A stretch of DNA of 64,000 bases. It comes from Cercophora sp. LCS_1 (taxonomy: Eukaryota; Ascomycota; Sordariomycetes; Sordariales; Lasiosphaeriaceae). The notes below the pieces were generated by a model. The model made no database searches, was not told the origin of the DNA, and saw nothing but the letters and a program-made list of their open reading frames with translations. The DNA lies in assembly GCA_036250225.1 (NCBI GenBank), contig JAPZLL010000011.1, forward strand, positions 930,001-994,000, read 5' to 3'. Below are positions 1 to 9,883 of this stretch, piece by piece. Numbering within the stretch: position 1 is the stretch's first letter; every line of letters begins with the position of its first letter. The position numbers were made by a program, and so were the translations under genes.

Positions 1-195
1 GTAACGCCGGCCAGCTCCCGAGGCCAGAAATCGGAACTCCGCCGGGGTTCCGGTTGCAGCTTGCGTCGGATCCTTCCGACAGCGGGTACTCTGTGCAGTA
101 GGTAAGCATAAAAAGAAAGCTTACGCAGGGAACTCCTACTCGGTCTGAGTTTGCTGGCCCTCGCTCCGACGCACCCAAACATCAACGCATCGGCA

Positions 196-999
196 ATGTC
201 GACACCCCTCCCAGCCAGCCTCCCACCCCGCTACCAAATCCGCACCCTCTCAGGTCCGGACCACGCCCAATGGGCCTGCGCCCTCATCTCCCACTGCAGC
301 TTTTTCTCCTCTCCCGTCTGGTCCAAAATCTACACCACCAACAAGACCCAACACTGCTACGCCATGTTCCGCGCCGCCCTCTACCAAACCACCCACCAGA
401 TCGACTCTGGCCATTCCCTGGGAGTTTTCGACACTGAATATGTCTTTGAACGGCCTGAATCTGTCTCCACAAACGGTAAGCTATACTGGGACGTGACCGA
501 CACCACGGTCACTGAGGAGGAACTCCTCCAACAAATGGATTTCCCGCTCGTATCCATCGCCTTAGCCTACGACAGCTTCTACCCGCTTGACCAAGCAAAA
601 CTGCAGCCGCTGTTTGAGTTGTTCCCGCTCTTGCCGCTAAGGAATAAAGCCACGGAGCGAAGGGATGCAAGAGATCCTGCTACGTGGCAAGCTACAGGGC
701 CGGGGGAGGTTCTGTTTAGGGGCGGGACGGCGACGAAGAGTGGACAGCAGGGAAAGGGCTTCATGAAGAAGCTGTCGTTGTACGTGATGCGCGAGGCAGC
801 GGATGAGGGGTTCAGGGCGATCCAGATTGCGAACTGGCATGATGGTGTGAGTGCGGTTTGGGAGAACCCACCTGAGCCGTTTACGGCTGAGGTGGTGGTC
901 AGGTACAAGTGTTCGGAGGATGAGGATGAGGAGTTGAGACGGGCTTTTCAGGGGTCGGAGCAGGTTTTGACCAAGATTTTTGTGAGGCTGAGGGAGTAA
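196..999 (+). CDS. putative GNAT-like acyltransferase, single exon, 267 aa
   Basis: The first ATG of an uninterrupted frame gives 267 residues; the frame is open 45 bases further upstream but without an ATG. The C-terminal third carries a Gly/Gln-rich turn (SGQQGKGFMKKL, about residues 194-205) followed by a helix and the strand EGFRAIQIANWHDGV. This resembles the acetyl-CoA pyrophosphate-binding loop and following strand of GNAT N-acyltransferases, though the canonical R/Q-x-x-G-x-G is imperfect. The N-terminal half is not recognised. There is no signal peptide or membrane segment, so a soluble cytosolic or nuclear protein is expected. It is convergent with the HeLo gene, 200 bases away. The coding call is firm; the acetyltransferase assignment is tentative. 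Confidence 0.7.
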   Translation: MSTPLPASLPPRYQIRTLSGPDHAQWACALISHCSFFSSPVWSKIYTTNKTQHCYAMFRAALYQTTHQIDSGHSLGVFDTEYVFERPESVSTNGKLYWDVTDTTVTEEELLQQMDFPLVSIALAYDSFYPLDQAKLQPLFELFPLLPLRNKATERRDARDPATWQATGPGEVLFRGGTATKSGQQGKGFMKKLSLYVMREAADEGFRAIQIANWHDGVSAVWENPPEPFTAEVVVRYKCSEDEDEELRRAFQGSEQVLTKIFVRLRE

Positions 1000-1199
1000 G
1001 CAATAAGATTGAAAGACGTGGTAAGGATTTTTGCTTTCAATGAGAAACAGTGCTTGTTGCAACCATAGTCAGATTAGCGCACTCGGGTATTTCAACCGAG
1101 ACGGCAGCTCTGTATTGTGCGTGCGTCGCTTTATCATCAACCCGCTGTTTTAGACAAATGCTGTCCCCCATCGCGGAATTCCCCCAACTCGCAATACGC

Positions 1200-3104
1200 T
1201 TAAGATTCCACCAATCCACCCAGAACAACAACAACATGGTCGTAAAACTCCATAGCCGGATGCACCCCAACCTCACCCCCGTCCTCTTCTCCCTCCGCCC
1301 CATCCCCAAACTCCAAACACCACTTGACGGCCCTACAATACGGCGAACCAACCCTAAACGCCAACTCATTCTCAACCCGCGCCAACACCCGTCTCCTCAG
1401 CTCAACAGCATGAGGCGCATAAAAAACCTTCATATCCCCTCTCAACTCCACACTGTCCTTCTTCTCTACTGCTAAACTCGTCTCCCTTACAGAACTCTCG
1501 GCCCTCCTCCCCTCCAAAAGCGAAGCCAACGGCATCCAAAGCGCAATCTCGACCAGCACCAACCCAACAGAATACACATCATACTGCACTTTATACCCCT
1601 CTGCCGCCTCGCCTTGGTAATTCGGATGTCGATACATGGCAGCGCCTACATCACCCGCCGTCTTGGCCTTGTCGATGGTTGCCCACTCGCTTTCGTGTCT
1701 TGAGTAGTCAAATCCACAGACCAATGGACTTTGCAGGATCTGTTCCATTTCGTCATGTGAATACGGCGGTTGGGCGATGGCGCCGACGGCGGGGAAGAGG
1801 ATATTTTCGCTTCGGACACCCTTGTGTAGCCAGCCTGAGAGGTAGAGCTCGCTAAAGGTTGAGCATAGCTTACTTGCTAGTGCAAGCCGCTGCTCGAGTG
1901 CTGGGCGGAACTTGGAGGTGGGCTTGAGGAGGGTGAGAAGGGATATCGGGGCACCTTTGGACTTAGACAGTTGGCGCCGGGTGATATCCGGCTGAGGGGA
2001 CAATGCGATCGGGTAGCGGAAGGCGATCCACCAGCAGGAGTTGGCGGGGTCTTTGATGCATCCTTCTGCTTGCGGAGTGAGGAATTCGGAGGATTTGGGC
2101 TTGGAGAGGAGGAGGACGAGGCGCTGGATGCGGCTTGTTAGGCGGGCCATGTCTTGGGGGAGGATATCTGGGTCGTAGGTTTTGCGTTCGAGAAGATAGT
2201 GCGGCCCAAGGGAAGGACTGGATGTTTTGGTTGTGATGAAGCGTTGGAGGGAGGAAAAGTTGGTAGGGAGCGTGAATTCCGACAAGGAGAGGGGCTGAAG
2301 ACGGGTCGGGGCTCGCATGAGTGTTTTGTCGGACGATGACACGGCGAGGGCTTTGCGTTCAACGGCTGTTCGGACCTGGGATGTGGCTGACTCGTCTTGG
2401 ACGGCGGCGCGGATGAGGTCGAGGGAGGCTTCGTCGATGGCGCTGCCGATGATGACCATGTTGACGCGGTGGTTGTCTTCGAGAGTTTTTCGGTGCTGGG
2501 TCTCTGTCATGAGGTCGTTGAGCTTGGTGATGCTTTGCGCGAGGTCTTTGACGAGTTTTTCGAATTTGTCCAGATCGAGAATAGCCCAGCGGGCTTTTTT
2601 CCATGTCGTGACCTTGGATGTTGCCTTGGAGGGAAGATCTTCAACTCCAAGTGTTTCGTCGCCCACACCCCCGCCACCTGGATCATCCTCATTTTCAATT
2701 TCTCGCTCGACTCTTGATCTGGATGACCGAATAGACTTGTGCATCCGATAGACAAGTCGTCGCACTGACTCGGACTTGGTCGGGGGCTCCTCCGTCCGTT
2801 GCAACCCATAGCGACTGCTCAAGCCATCTGCATCCTTGACTACTCGCTCGATCTGCTCAAGATATTCCTTGATGACGTCACATATCGGCAGTAGTCGCTT
2901 TGGCAGTGTTGGCAGTCGGTCGTCAGGGGGTGCCAAGCCCGCATTCTCACCCCAGATCTGAAGCCGAAATCGCTCGACTTCAAGACTGAGAACAAGACGC
3001 TCCGCATCTTGATTAAAGTGTAATCCCTTTCGGAAAGTCTTGACGGCGACGCATGCTCCTTGGAAGGCGATTTGGGCGATGGCGATATACGTTCCTGGCT
3101 CCAT
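1200..3104 (-). CDS. HeLo-domain protein with C-terminal pseudokinase (MLKL-like architecture), 634 aa
   Basis: Intronless gene. Residues 1 to about 215 form an alpha-helical HeLo (prion-inhibition and propagation) domain: it begins with a short hydrophobic N-terminus (IAIAQIAFQGACVAVKTF) and includes the conserved W51-G-E stretch. In HET-S the HeLo N-terminus inserts into membranes to kill the cell. Residues of about 300-590 have a protein-kinase fold pattern, but the catalytic loop reads HKGVRSEN (427-434), so the catalytic Asp is Gly and the Lys is Arg, and the DFG position reads GFD (464-466). This should be a pseudokinase. YDVYSVGLVLVE (508-519) matches the kinase helix F region. HeLo plus pseudokinase parallels animal MLKL, whose four-helix bundle is related to HeLo/HELL domains. 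It shares a 325-bp promoter with a kinase-ankyrin gene. The membrane-killing role is inferred from the family. Confidence 0.85.
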   Translation of the reverse strand: MEPGTYIAIAQIAFQGACVAVKTFRKGLHFNQDAERLVLSLEVERFRLQIWGENAGLAPPDDRLPTLPKRLLPICDVIKEYLEQIERVVKDADGLSSRYGLQRTEEPPTKSESVRRLVYRMHKSIRSSRSRVEREIENEDDPGGGGVGDETLGVEDLPSKATSKVTTWKKARWAILDLDKFEKLVKDLAQSITKLNDLMTETQHRKTLEDNHRVNMVIIGSAIDEASLDLIRAAVQDESATSQVRTAVERKALAVSSSDKTLMRAPTRLQPLSLSEFTLPTNFSSLQRFITTKTSSPSLGPHYLLERKTYDPDILPQDMARLTSRIQRLVLLLSKPKSSEFLTPQAEGCIKDPANSCWWIAFRYPIALSPQPDITRRQLSKSKGAPISLLTLLKPTSKFRPALEQRLALASKLCSTFSELYLSGWLHKGVRSENILFPAVGAIAQPPYSHDEMEQILQSPLVCGFDYSRHESEWATIDKAKTAGDVGAAMYRHPNYQGEAAEGYKVQYDVYSVGLVLVEIALWMPLASLLEGRRAESSVRETSLAVEKKDSVELRGDMKVFYAPHAVELRRRVLARVENELAFRVGSPYCRAVKWCLEFGDGAEGEEDGGEVGVHPAMEFYDHVVVVLGGLVES

Positions 3105-3429
3105 GGTGATTGGGATCTTTGTGTTTTGGCTGACATCTGAACTGGCTGCCGAGATCTCTTGGTTTTTATTTTATCCCTTATCCTTGTCTCGGAGTTTGCG
3201 CCTGAATAGCTCCGAGGGGTCGCCGCTATACGACATGTGGCCTAGCATGTGGGACTGCAGTGTAACAGGACGATGTTGGTTGGCTCGGATCGCGGCGGAA
3301 CATGGAGACGGGCGCCAAGCCCGCCCGGATCTGTCGACCGATCGGGGCTGAGCGGCAAGCTGGTGACCTCTGCACCTCATGTCCTCATCTCTGCCTTGCG
3401 ACGAACCTCGGTCGACCAGCTGAGGCATC
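3105..3429. promoter_or_regulatory. bidirectional promoter of the HeLo-pseudokinase and kinase-ankyrin genes
   Basis: The 325 bases lie between two divergent ATGs with no other gene. A pyrimidine-rich tract lies near the HeLo side (about 3165-3190). No specific operator could be recognised. The compact spacing favours co-regulation, which is an inference. Confidence 0.5.
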
Positions 3430-6400
3430 ATGACGAGTTACATATACGCGTCCGTCTTTTCCGATCCGGTGTCGGCGGTGACTCCATCCAGGAACACCAG
3501 CAGCTCGACATCGGCTGGTGGCATCCTCACACCCCAGGCAACCACCCAATCGGGTCAACAAACAGCCCCTCATGGGTTGGCGACGTTCATTTGCCATGTT
3601 GCGTACCTCGACGACAAACTCCAGCGAGGCGACAAATCAGCCTTCTTCGCTGCCGACAGAGCTCGTCTGACCAACCGGAAAAGGATCGGCAACGGTGCTT
3701 CGTTCATCGTCGATCGCGCCGAGCTAGAAGAGCCAAAGGCCTCCGGCGATACAACTCAGCAATCCCAGGAAGCGCGACAATTTCCGAAGATGGTAGTCGT
3801 CAAGACCGTCCGTGACAATCGACGTAACCAGAACCAATGGAGTGAGATCCTTCTCGAAATTCGGGCACTCCTTCATGAACCGATTCGCTACCACCCCAAC
3901 ATTGTCAAACTCCTCGATATCCGGTGGGATAACTCTCTTGAAACCGGATCGCCGTTTCCCTCGATCATCCAGGAGTACGCCTTTTTCGGCACCCTGGACA
4001 GCTTGCAGCGTAAAGGCAAAATTCTTCCCTTCAGCATCAAGCAGAAGCTTTGCTACGATGTTGGGCGCGCCCTCTCCATCATCCACGCCTGTGGCATGGT
4101 ACATGGGGACTTGAAGCATGAAAACGTCCTCATCTTCCCGAACCCGTCGTCCGATCTTCCCAACCAGCCATACATCGCGAAGCTGGCGGACTTTGGCGGC
4201 ACCGTGATGGACATGGGTGGCTCTGGGACACACCGCGTCCCTATGCACACGTTCCCATACGAAGCCCCTGAGATATCCGAGAGGTTGGCCGAGGAAGGAG
4301 CCAAAAAGACGGATGCGTACTCGTATGGCATGCTGATCTGGCGATGCATCATCGACTCGCAGGATATCCTGCCAATCCTCGGCTTCCCTCGCGGAAATCC
4401 GGGCGACGAAGTCCTTCGGCAGCACGTCAAATTGCTGAAGCTGTCCGATGGTCTCCTCGAGACAGCGATACACAACATTTCGCAGTACTTTTTCGAACAT
4501 CACCTCCCGAGCGCCAGCTTTAACTTGATCACATCAGCGCTCATGTTCACGCTGAGGGGTGACCCGAAGCAGCGAGCACTTGACCGCGCCCAAGTTCGCC
4601 TGAGGGGGATGGATTCCGTCGGGGCATACCGGTATGTTGACATCAAAGATGAGGCGAACAGGCGAACTATGGAGAGCATGAAGTATCGAACGCCAGGCAA
4701 ACACGGGATGGACATGGATAGTGTCGGGTTCGCCCTGGGTCGCATGGGCTACGACTATGATGCGCAGAATAATCTGCCAGGATTTAGACCAGACCTTCCC
4801 CGGCCGGAACGAGGTGGTTTCTTGTTCGACCCTCTGAGGCTCCGCACAATTCTCGATCGAGGCCAGCAGGAGACCATGGTTCGCGAGTTTGAGCTCTATG
4901 CGGAGTCCGCATACGCTGGCGGTGATACGGCCGAGATAAAACCCGAGCCATGGTCGGCGGCGTATTTTCTTCTCCAGTCATACCTCTGCGGTTTCGGCGT
5001 CGACTATGACCCTGAGAAGGCGTGCTACTGGCTTCGTCGAGCTGCTGAGCCAGGTGAAGAACAGGCTTCAACCGACTATCTCGCCATGGCCTGGGTGAAC
5101 CGGGTACATGCGGCACTCAGGGTGCCCAATCCATACGATGTGGACAAGCAGATCGATAACCTTTTCTGGAGCATTGTCCGGGGACACGTGTACTGTCTCG
5201 AAGATGCTGAGGCACTGATCGAGGCCACCGGGGACGAAGAAAAGAAACGGGCGTGGGCCCAGAAGATGACCGAGGCACAGTTGATCTTCAAGGCATTAAC
5301 GGGATCGACAGGGATGCCTTTCTTCGCACCGCGAAAGCTGACCAGGCCGTGGGATCTCGATAACCTCGGAAACCTTGATGCTCAGCTGAAGGACGAGCTG
5401 GGACGGGAGTATGATGCATGCCTCCGACCGCCGTCTGGGACCGAGGAAGACCCCGATCAGGATGACCAATATCGGTTCGACAAAATCTATGTGAACCACA
5501 AAGGCCACGGAATTTTGCACCTTGCCGCCGTGCGGGGAAAGCTTCCGGCACTGAAGCATCTTGTCAGTAAATATCGCTGTAACATCAACCTCAAAAACCA
5601 ATCGCATGGAGACACTGCCCTGACATGTGCTTGTCGTACCGGCCGATTCGAAATGGCCATGTGGCTTCTTGAGAACGGCGCTGACCCCAACGGCGGCCAG
5701 TTCTGCGAAGAGTCGCCGTTGCATTGCCTGACGAGCTTCAGCGAAGCGGAGATGGATGCGTTGGTGGCCAAACTTGTCGTGTCTGGGGCGGACATCGAGA
5801 AGCATTCGGAAGCGTCCCGGAAAGACGTCCGTGGTATCCTGGCAGACTGGGAGGACAGTTATGCTATTACCCTGACACCGCTCGGAAGGGCCGTCCTGAA
5901 GCAGAGCCTACCTGGGGTCAGAGTTTTGCTGAAGCACGGCGCCATTTCAACGAGGATCCATGTCGATCGGAACAGAGCAAACGTCTCTGCCGTCGAACTC
6001 GCAGCCGTCCTCACGCTTCCCGACATTCTTGACGAGCTCTTGGCCCACACAGACAGCACAGCACCGGTCCTGAACGAGTTCGAGATGCTCAATGCTGCGA
6101 GATCCGGAAAGATAACGTCGTACGACTCTCTCTCCTTGCAAAGTCGACTTGTCCGCTGCGGCGCCAATTACCAGGAAGCCCTCCAGCGAACGTTGCGAAT
6201 TCTCCATTCCCGGACCCCTACGAACGTCAGAACCAGAGACCACACGCCCGGAAAGCACCTGTGTAACGAAATCCTCCTCGGCAACGCTGACATTGTCGAG
6301 GGGCTTCTCTCCTTGGGCCACGTTCCCCCGGCATCATCTGACCACGATCCCCTCGCAACAGCAGTCAGAGCCAACAACTGGAAAATCTTCAAGATCCTCA

Positions 6401-7410
6401 TACCCCATTACGCCCCAACATCCTCACTGCTCCACACCTTGGCCTCGCACTCGCCAACAGCCCCGCGCTCCCTCGCGATAGCAGAGTATGTCCTTGCGCA
6501 CCACCCACCAGACAGCACATCCAAGGAGCCCACCGACCCAACACCGCTCCACCTCGCCTTGCTAGCCAATAACCACCCCCTGGCGAACCTCCTCCTCCCA
6601 CACTACATCACCTCCATCAACGCCCTTCTCGCCACCCTCCCTAACGCAACCTCCGACCAACCTGTATCTCTCCTAGGGTCCCTCCTCCTCTCGCATACTT
6701 CATCATCCCTCCACACCCTCCTCTACCTCTCCCAGCTCCATAAATCCAACACCATCAAACTGTCTCCCCACGTCGCAACCACCGACAATCTCCCCGTCTC
6801 AGCCTTCCACCTCCTCGCAGCTGCCCCACCTGCAACCTGGAATTCCCACGGCCAAATTTCTGAATCCATCATCCACCTCCTCCTAACCATCTTCCCCGAC
6901 CCCGCATCCCTAGGTGAACTTGCGACCCGCGACGCTCTAGGTCCTCTAGGCGCCGCTGCCAAGTCCCAGAATCTCGAACTAGTCCGCATCCTGGTCGCCA
7001 CGCCCTACGGAGCCGAAGACGTGAAATCCATAGCCGAAGAAGCAGTCTCACTTCAAACAGCCGGAACAACCCCCCTTGACTCCATCGAGTCTGTTAGGAG
7101 ACGATACCAAATCCTCGAGATATTTACCCCTGTCGACTGGGACGAGATCGACAGCCAGTTAAAGCAGGATGAGGAGCGTGTTAAGCGGGAGAAGACCGAC
7201 GAACCGGCAATCGATCGGGATGGGGATGGAGTAAACCTGCCAGTGGATTTGTCGGGGTTGACGGATGAGAAGCCGAGTGGCTGGAAGGAGGGCGTCGAGA
7301 TGACAGCTGAGATGTCGTTGAGGGTGTTTCTGAAGCATTTTAGGAAGAGTTTGGGTGGGGACGTTGTCAAGGAGATGGGGGAGCTGTTTAATAAGAGAGC
7401 GGAGGATTGA
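3430..7410 (+). CDS. serine/threonine protein kinase with Sel1-like and ankyrin repeats, 1326 aa
   Basis: A single 3981-bp exon. The kinase domain spans about residues 84-390: glycine-loop IGNGASF (86-92), VVVKT with K125, helix-C E143, catalytic loop HGDLKHEN with D227, K229 and N232, DFG at 254-256 and APE at 279-281. All catalytic residues are present. Gly replaces Arg before the catalytic Asp, a non-RD kinase. A Sel1-like repeat follows (about 507-540, AAYFLLQSYLCGFGVDYD then EKACYWLRRAAE). Ankyrin repeats begin near 694 (HGILHLAAVRGKLPALKHLV; DTALTCACRTGRFEMAMWLL) and continue in weaker form to about 1190. Kinase plus ankyrin is the architecture of animal RIPK4/ANKK1. Its divergent neighbour is a HeLo pseudokinase, so it may be the activating kinase of that protein. 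That link is inferred only from position and architecture. Confidence 0.9.
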   Translation: MTSYIYASVFSDPVSAVTPSRNTSSSTSAGGILTPQATTQSGQQTAPHGLATFICHVAYLDDKLQRGDKSAFFAADRARLTNRKRIGNGASFIVDRAELEEPKASGDTTQQSQEARQFPKMVVVKTVRDNRRNQNQWSEILLEIRALLHEPIRYHPNIVKLLDIRWDNSLETGSPFPSIIQEYAFFGTLDSLQRKGKILPFSIKQKLCYDVGRALSIIHACGMVHGDLKHENVLIFPNPSSDLPNQPYIAKLADFGGTVMDMGGSGTHRVPMHTFPYEAPEISERLAEEGAKKTDAYSYGMLIWRCIIDSQDILPILGFPRGNPGDEVLRQHVKLLKLSDGLLETAIHNISQYFFEHHLPSASFNLITSALMFTLRGDPKQRALDRAQVRLRGMDSVGAYRYVDIKDEANRRTMESMKYRTPGKHGMDMDSVGFALGRMGYDYDAQNNLPGFRPDLPRPERGGFLFDPLRLRTILDRGQQETMVREFELYAESAYAGGDTAEIKPEPWSAAYFLLQSYLCGFGVDYDPEKACYWLRRAAEPGEEQASTDYLAMAWVNRVHAALRVPNPYDVDKQIDNLFWSIVRGHVYCLEDAEALIEATGDEEKKRAWAQKMTEAQLIFKALTGSTGMPFFAPRKLTRPWDLDNLGNLDAQLKDELGREYDACLRPPSGTEEDPDQDDQYRFDKIYVNHKGHGILHLAAVRGKLPALKHLVSKYRCNINLKNQSHGDTALTCACRTGRFEMAMWLLENGADPNGGQFCEESPLHCLTSFSEAEMDALVAKLVVSGADIEKHSEASRKDVRGILADWEDSYAITLTPLGRAVLKQSLPGVRVLLKHGAISTRIHVDRNRANVSAVELAAVLTLPDILDELLAHTDSTAPVLNEFEMLNAARSGKITSYDSLSLQSRLVRCGANYQEALQRTLRILHSRTPTNVRTRDHTPGKHLCNEILLGNADIVEGLLSLGHVPPASSDHDPLATAVRANNWKIFKILIPHYAPTSSLLHTLASHSPTAPRSLAIAEYVLAHHPPDSTSKEPTDPTPLHLALLANNHPLANLLLPHYITSINALLATLPNATSDQPVSLLGSLLLSHTSSSLHTLLYLSQLHKSNTIKLSPHVATTDNLPVSAFHLLAAAPPATWNSHGQISESIIHLLLTIFPDPASLGELATRDALGPLGAAAKSQNLELVRILVATPYGAEDVKSIAEEAVSLQTAGTTPLDSIESVRRRYQILEIFTPVDWDEIDSQLKQDEERVKREKTDEPAIDRDGDGVNLPVDLSGLTDEKPSGWKEGVEMTAEMSLRVFLKHFRKSLGGDVVKEMGELFNKRAED

Positions 7411-7911
7411 GAGGATTGGGAGGGGTGATGAGTGTGGTGACAGGAAGAAAGGCAGCTTGGCAGATCACGGGCAGCACATTAAGCATGGCAGGCAACCTAG
7501 GGCTCATTCCCAATTGTGGATCAAAATCGTGTTCGAGAAGATGCCCTCCGCTCCTTCCCTGCGTCCTAAAACTAGCGCGGGGTCTTTGCCCCGGGTATCG
7601 ATAAGCCGTCAATCGTCTGCAAACCTATTTTCCTCGTCGGGTATCCTCTGAAAATAACGCCCCGTCCAAAGCAGCCTGTGCCGACGCATTTCTTTGCTCC
7701 CGATCCCATGCCACATCGCTACCTTATCCCCAAACCGATCCCTGGAATGTCCTCGTTATCAAACCCCTGTTATTACCCTGTCCCAGACCAGAAACCCACC
7801 GACCGAAAGGCCTGCAACGCCGCTCATCTGCTTGGCGACGCGGCACCTGGTTTGCGCCCGTACACCATTTTTCTACGTTCGTTAGCGATGAGCCATCAAG
7901 AGTCAAGGGGG
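7411..7911. other. convergent intergenic region, no gene seen
   Basis: This is the 3' flank shared by the kinase-ankyrin gene and the methyltransferase gene. Short open frames here lack ATG context or family features. Nothing else was recognised. Confidence 0.5.
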
Positions 7912-9130
7912 CTAGACTGACACCTCGTAGTAGGGCTGCCATTTCCTCCACTGTTTCAGACCCTCTCGCATCTGCGCGACCAGAACCTGGATCTCCTCGT
8001 ACTCCCATCCCATTACGGTCTTCAACATGTACAGCGCGAAGCCCTCCAGCGACTGGTCGAGAAAGAGCAGGGTGAACATGCCGATGTCCTTGAGTTTGGG
8101 ATCCGCGGCCCAGCCACCGATGGGGACCTTCCACGACCTCGCCACAACGTCGACATAACCCGCGTCGACAGTGTGTTGCCGCATCTGGTCATAGATCTGA
8201 AAGGTCCGCCCCATGCGCTCGCCCGCCTCGGCAAACAACGAGTTCCACCTGTTGTAAATGTGGTTTCCATCATCACCAGCGACGTCGGAGAGCGTCCGGA
8301 TGTTGAACTCGACGTGCTCGATGTATCCTCCTGGCTGGGTACATTTAAAGGCCTCTCGATACAGCGCGGGCCAGTTGCTGATCCCGCCGTGTAGGTTTCG
8401 GATATGTATAAAATCGAAGTGCGCCGGCTTGTATGTCCACGTCAACTGCGCGTCGTCAATCTCGAATTGCAGGTTCGGCGGAACCCAAGGCGGCTGTATC
8501 GGGGAGATGTCAAATCCGATCACCTCGGCCGACGGAAACTGATCGGCGAAGTCAATCGCCCAGATACCCGTGCCTGTCCCAACGTCGAGCACCCTCTGTG
8601 GGCTGTCACCGATTGGCGCGAGGAACAGTTGGTGATCGAATAACAGCGTCATAAAGTGATGTGTGATGTCAAGGCCTTCGACCTGCTGCGAGTCGATCGG
8701 AGCCCTGTTGATCGGCAAGTCAGCATGCAAGCAATGCAAACCTTCCAACAGCTTTCCCACCCCGGGGTGACTTGCCAGTACTGGGTTGTTCGAGAGTTGT
8801 GGTATTTGCGACCATGCACCTTGCGGTAGTCAAAGATGCTCTCTGTCAACGACGCCGTCGATTCGGGTACCCTGAACGGCCAATCCTGTCAGCAAACATG
8901 GATTCTGCCCAGAAAGACGGAACATACTCATCGCCAGCGAGTGAATCGGCGTCATCTGCAAACTGCGGGTCCTAGCGCTGGTTATTATCGAAACATCGCG
9001 CTAGCCCCGCGGCGGGGGCTTCTTGCTCGTCAGCGCTGCTTACGACGGTGATGCCGGCGGCTTCTTGCTCGGGGCTTGTAGCCGCCACGCCCACAGGCGA
9101 ATGCGACTGACTTCGCGGAGGGCTCGGCAT
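7912..9130 (-). CDS. LaeA-like class I SAM-dependent methyltransferase, 4 exons, 339 aa
   Basis: Exons on the minus strand: 9130-9044, 8971-8928, 8871-8776 and 8704-7912. Motif I reads VLDVGTGTGIWAIDFA, followed by EVIGFDISPIQPPWVPPN and the FDFIHIRNL segment, which is typical of the large fungal LaeA/TAM-type methyltransferase family. The N-terminus is acidic and ends in STASLTESIFDYRKVHGRKY, a hallmark start of this family. The chosen ATG gives MPSPPRSQSHSP and all exon junctions keep frame. Intron 1 (72 bp) ends in TAG, intron 2 (56 bp) has GTATGT/CTGAC/CAG, and intron 3 (71 bp) is a GC-AG intron (GCAAGT donor). The GC-AG intron joins TG|G into the conserved Trp of the YW motif. It is divergent from a P450 gene. 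Substrate unknown; such enzymes act on small molecules or in secondary-metabolism control. Confidence 0.88.
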
Positions 9131-9883
9131 CGTTGGCAACCGAGGTGAGTTGTGTTGACGGGTACGAGTCCCGTTCCCGCGACCGGGGGTGTGGAATGTT
9201 AGCGTTGCGGAGTTCGCGTGGCGGGAATCGCCCAGGTGTTATGGTGGAGAAAATAGCAGCAGAGCCTCCGCCGTCGATCACGACGCTACGCTAGAAATCC
9301 CCAACACCAACAAGAGACGACCGCGACCGGGGGGAGCTGGCAGATGGCTTTTGAGTCGACGGCTTGCGGCCCGTGCGAGACTTATCCCCTTTAAGCCGTC
9401 ATGAAAGGGAGACTCAGTCGCCGGAAATGTCGAAGACGCCGGAGCCAGGACTGTCCCCCACCCACCCACCAGGCACGGGCCGTCGGGGAACACACCCAAT
9501 GAGACGGCGCCCGACATGGTTGGCTGCAGAATCAGCAAATTCTTGGATGGCTTTCCCCTCTCGCATGTGGGGGGCCCGCCGGGTATCACCATGATGACCT
9601 GGGACTGCAGGAAAAAGTCCCCTTGGCGCATATGGCACCGTGCAGTGCTCTCCAGGCACATTCCTACATCAAAAGATTACCCCCAACCGTCAAGATGGCC
9701 CGACATTTTTCCCCCCGAAGTCTCGGCCCCCATAAGGTGTACCATCCTTCTGAGACACCTCGGCGCCGCACCACGACAGCGCCAACGGACGACGATCCTA
9801 TCGCACGAGTCGTGTGACTGACGCCCCCAAATCAACGCTCAGTCCTCTCCCCGTGGCGTTGCGTCCCGGTTCCGTCATTTAAA
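9131..9883. promoter_or_regulatory. divergent promoter region of methyltransferase and P450 genes
   Basis: This 753-bp interval separates the two divergent start codons. It is GC-rich, with the sequence TTTAAAATGAC directly at the P450 start. No defined operator was recognised. Co-regulation of the pair is an inference from orientation. Confidence 0.4.

Noticed and set aside
5296..5805. 169-aa minus-strand frame and other frames inside 3430-7410
   Set aside because: Shadows of the kinase-ankyrin gene, which has an uninterrupted domain series on the plus strand.
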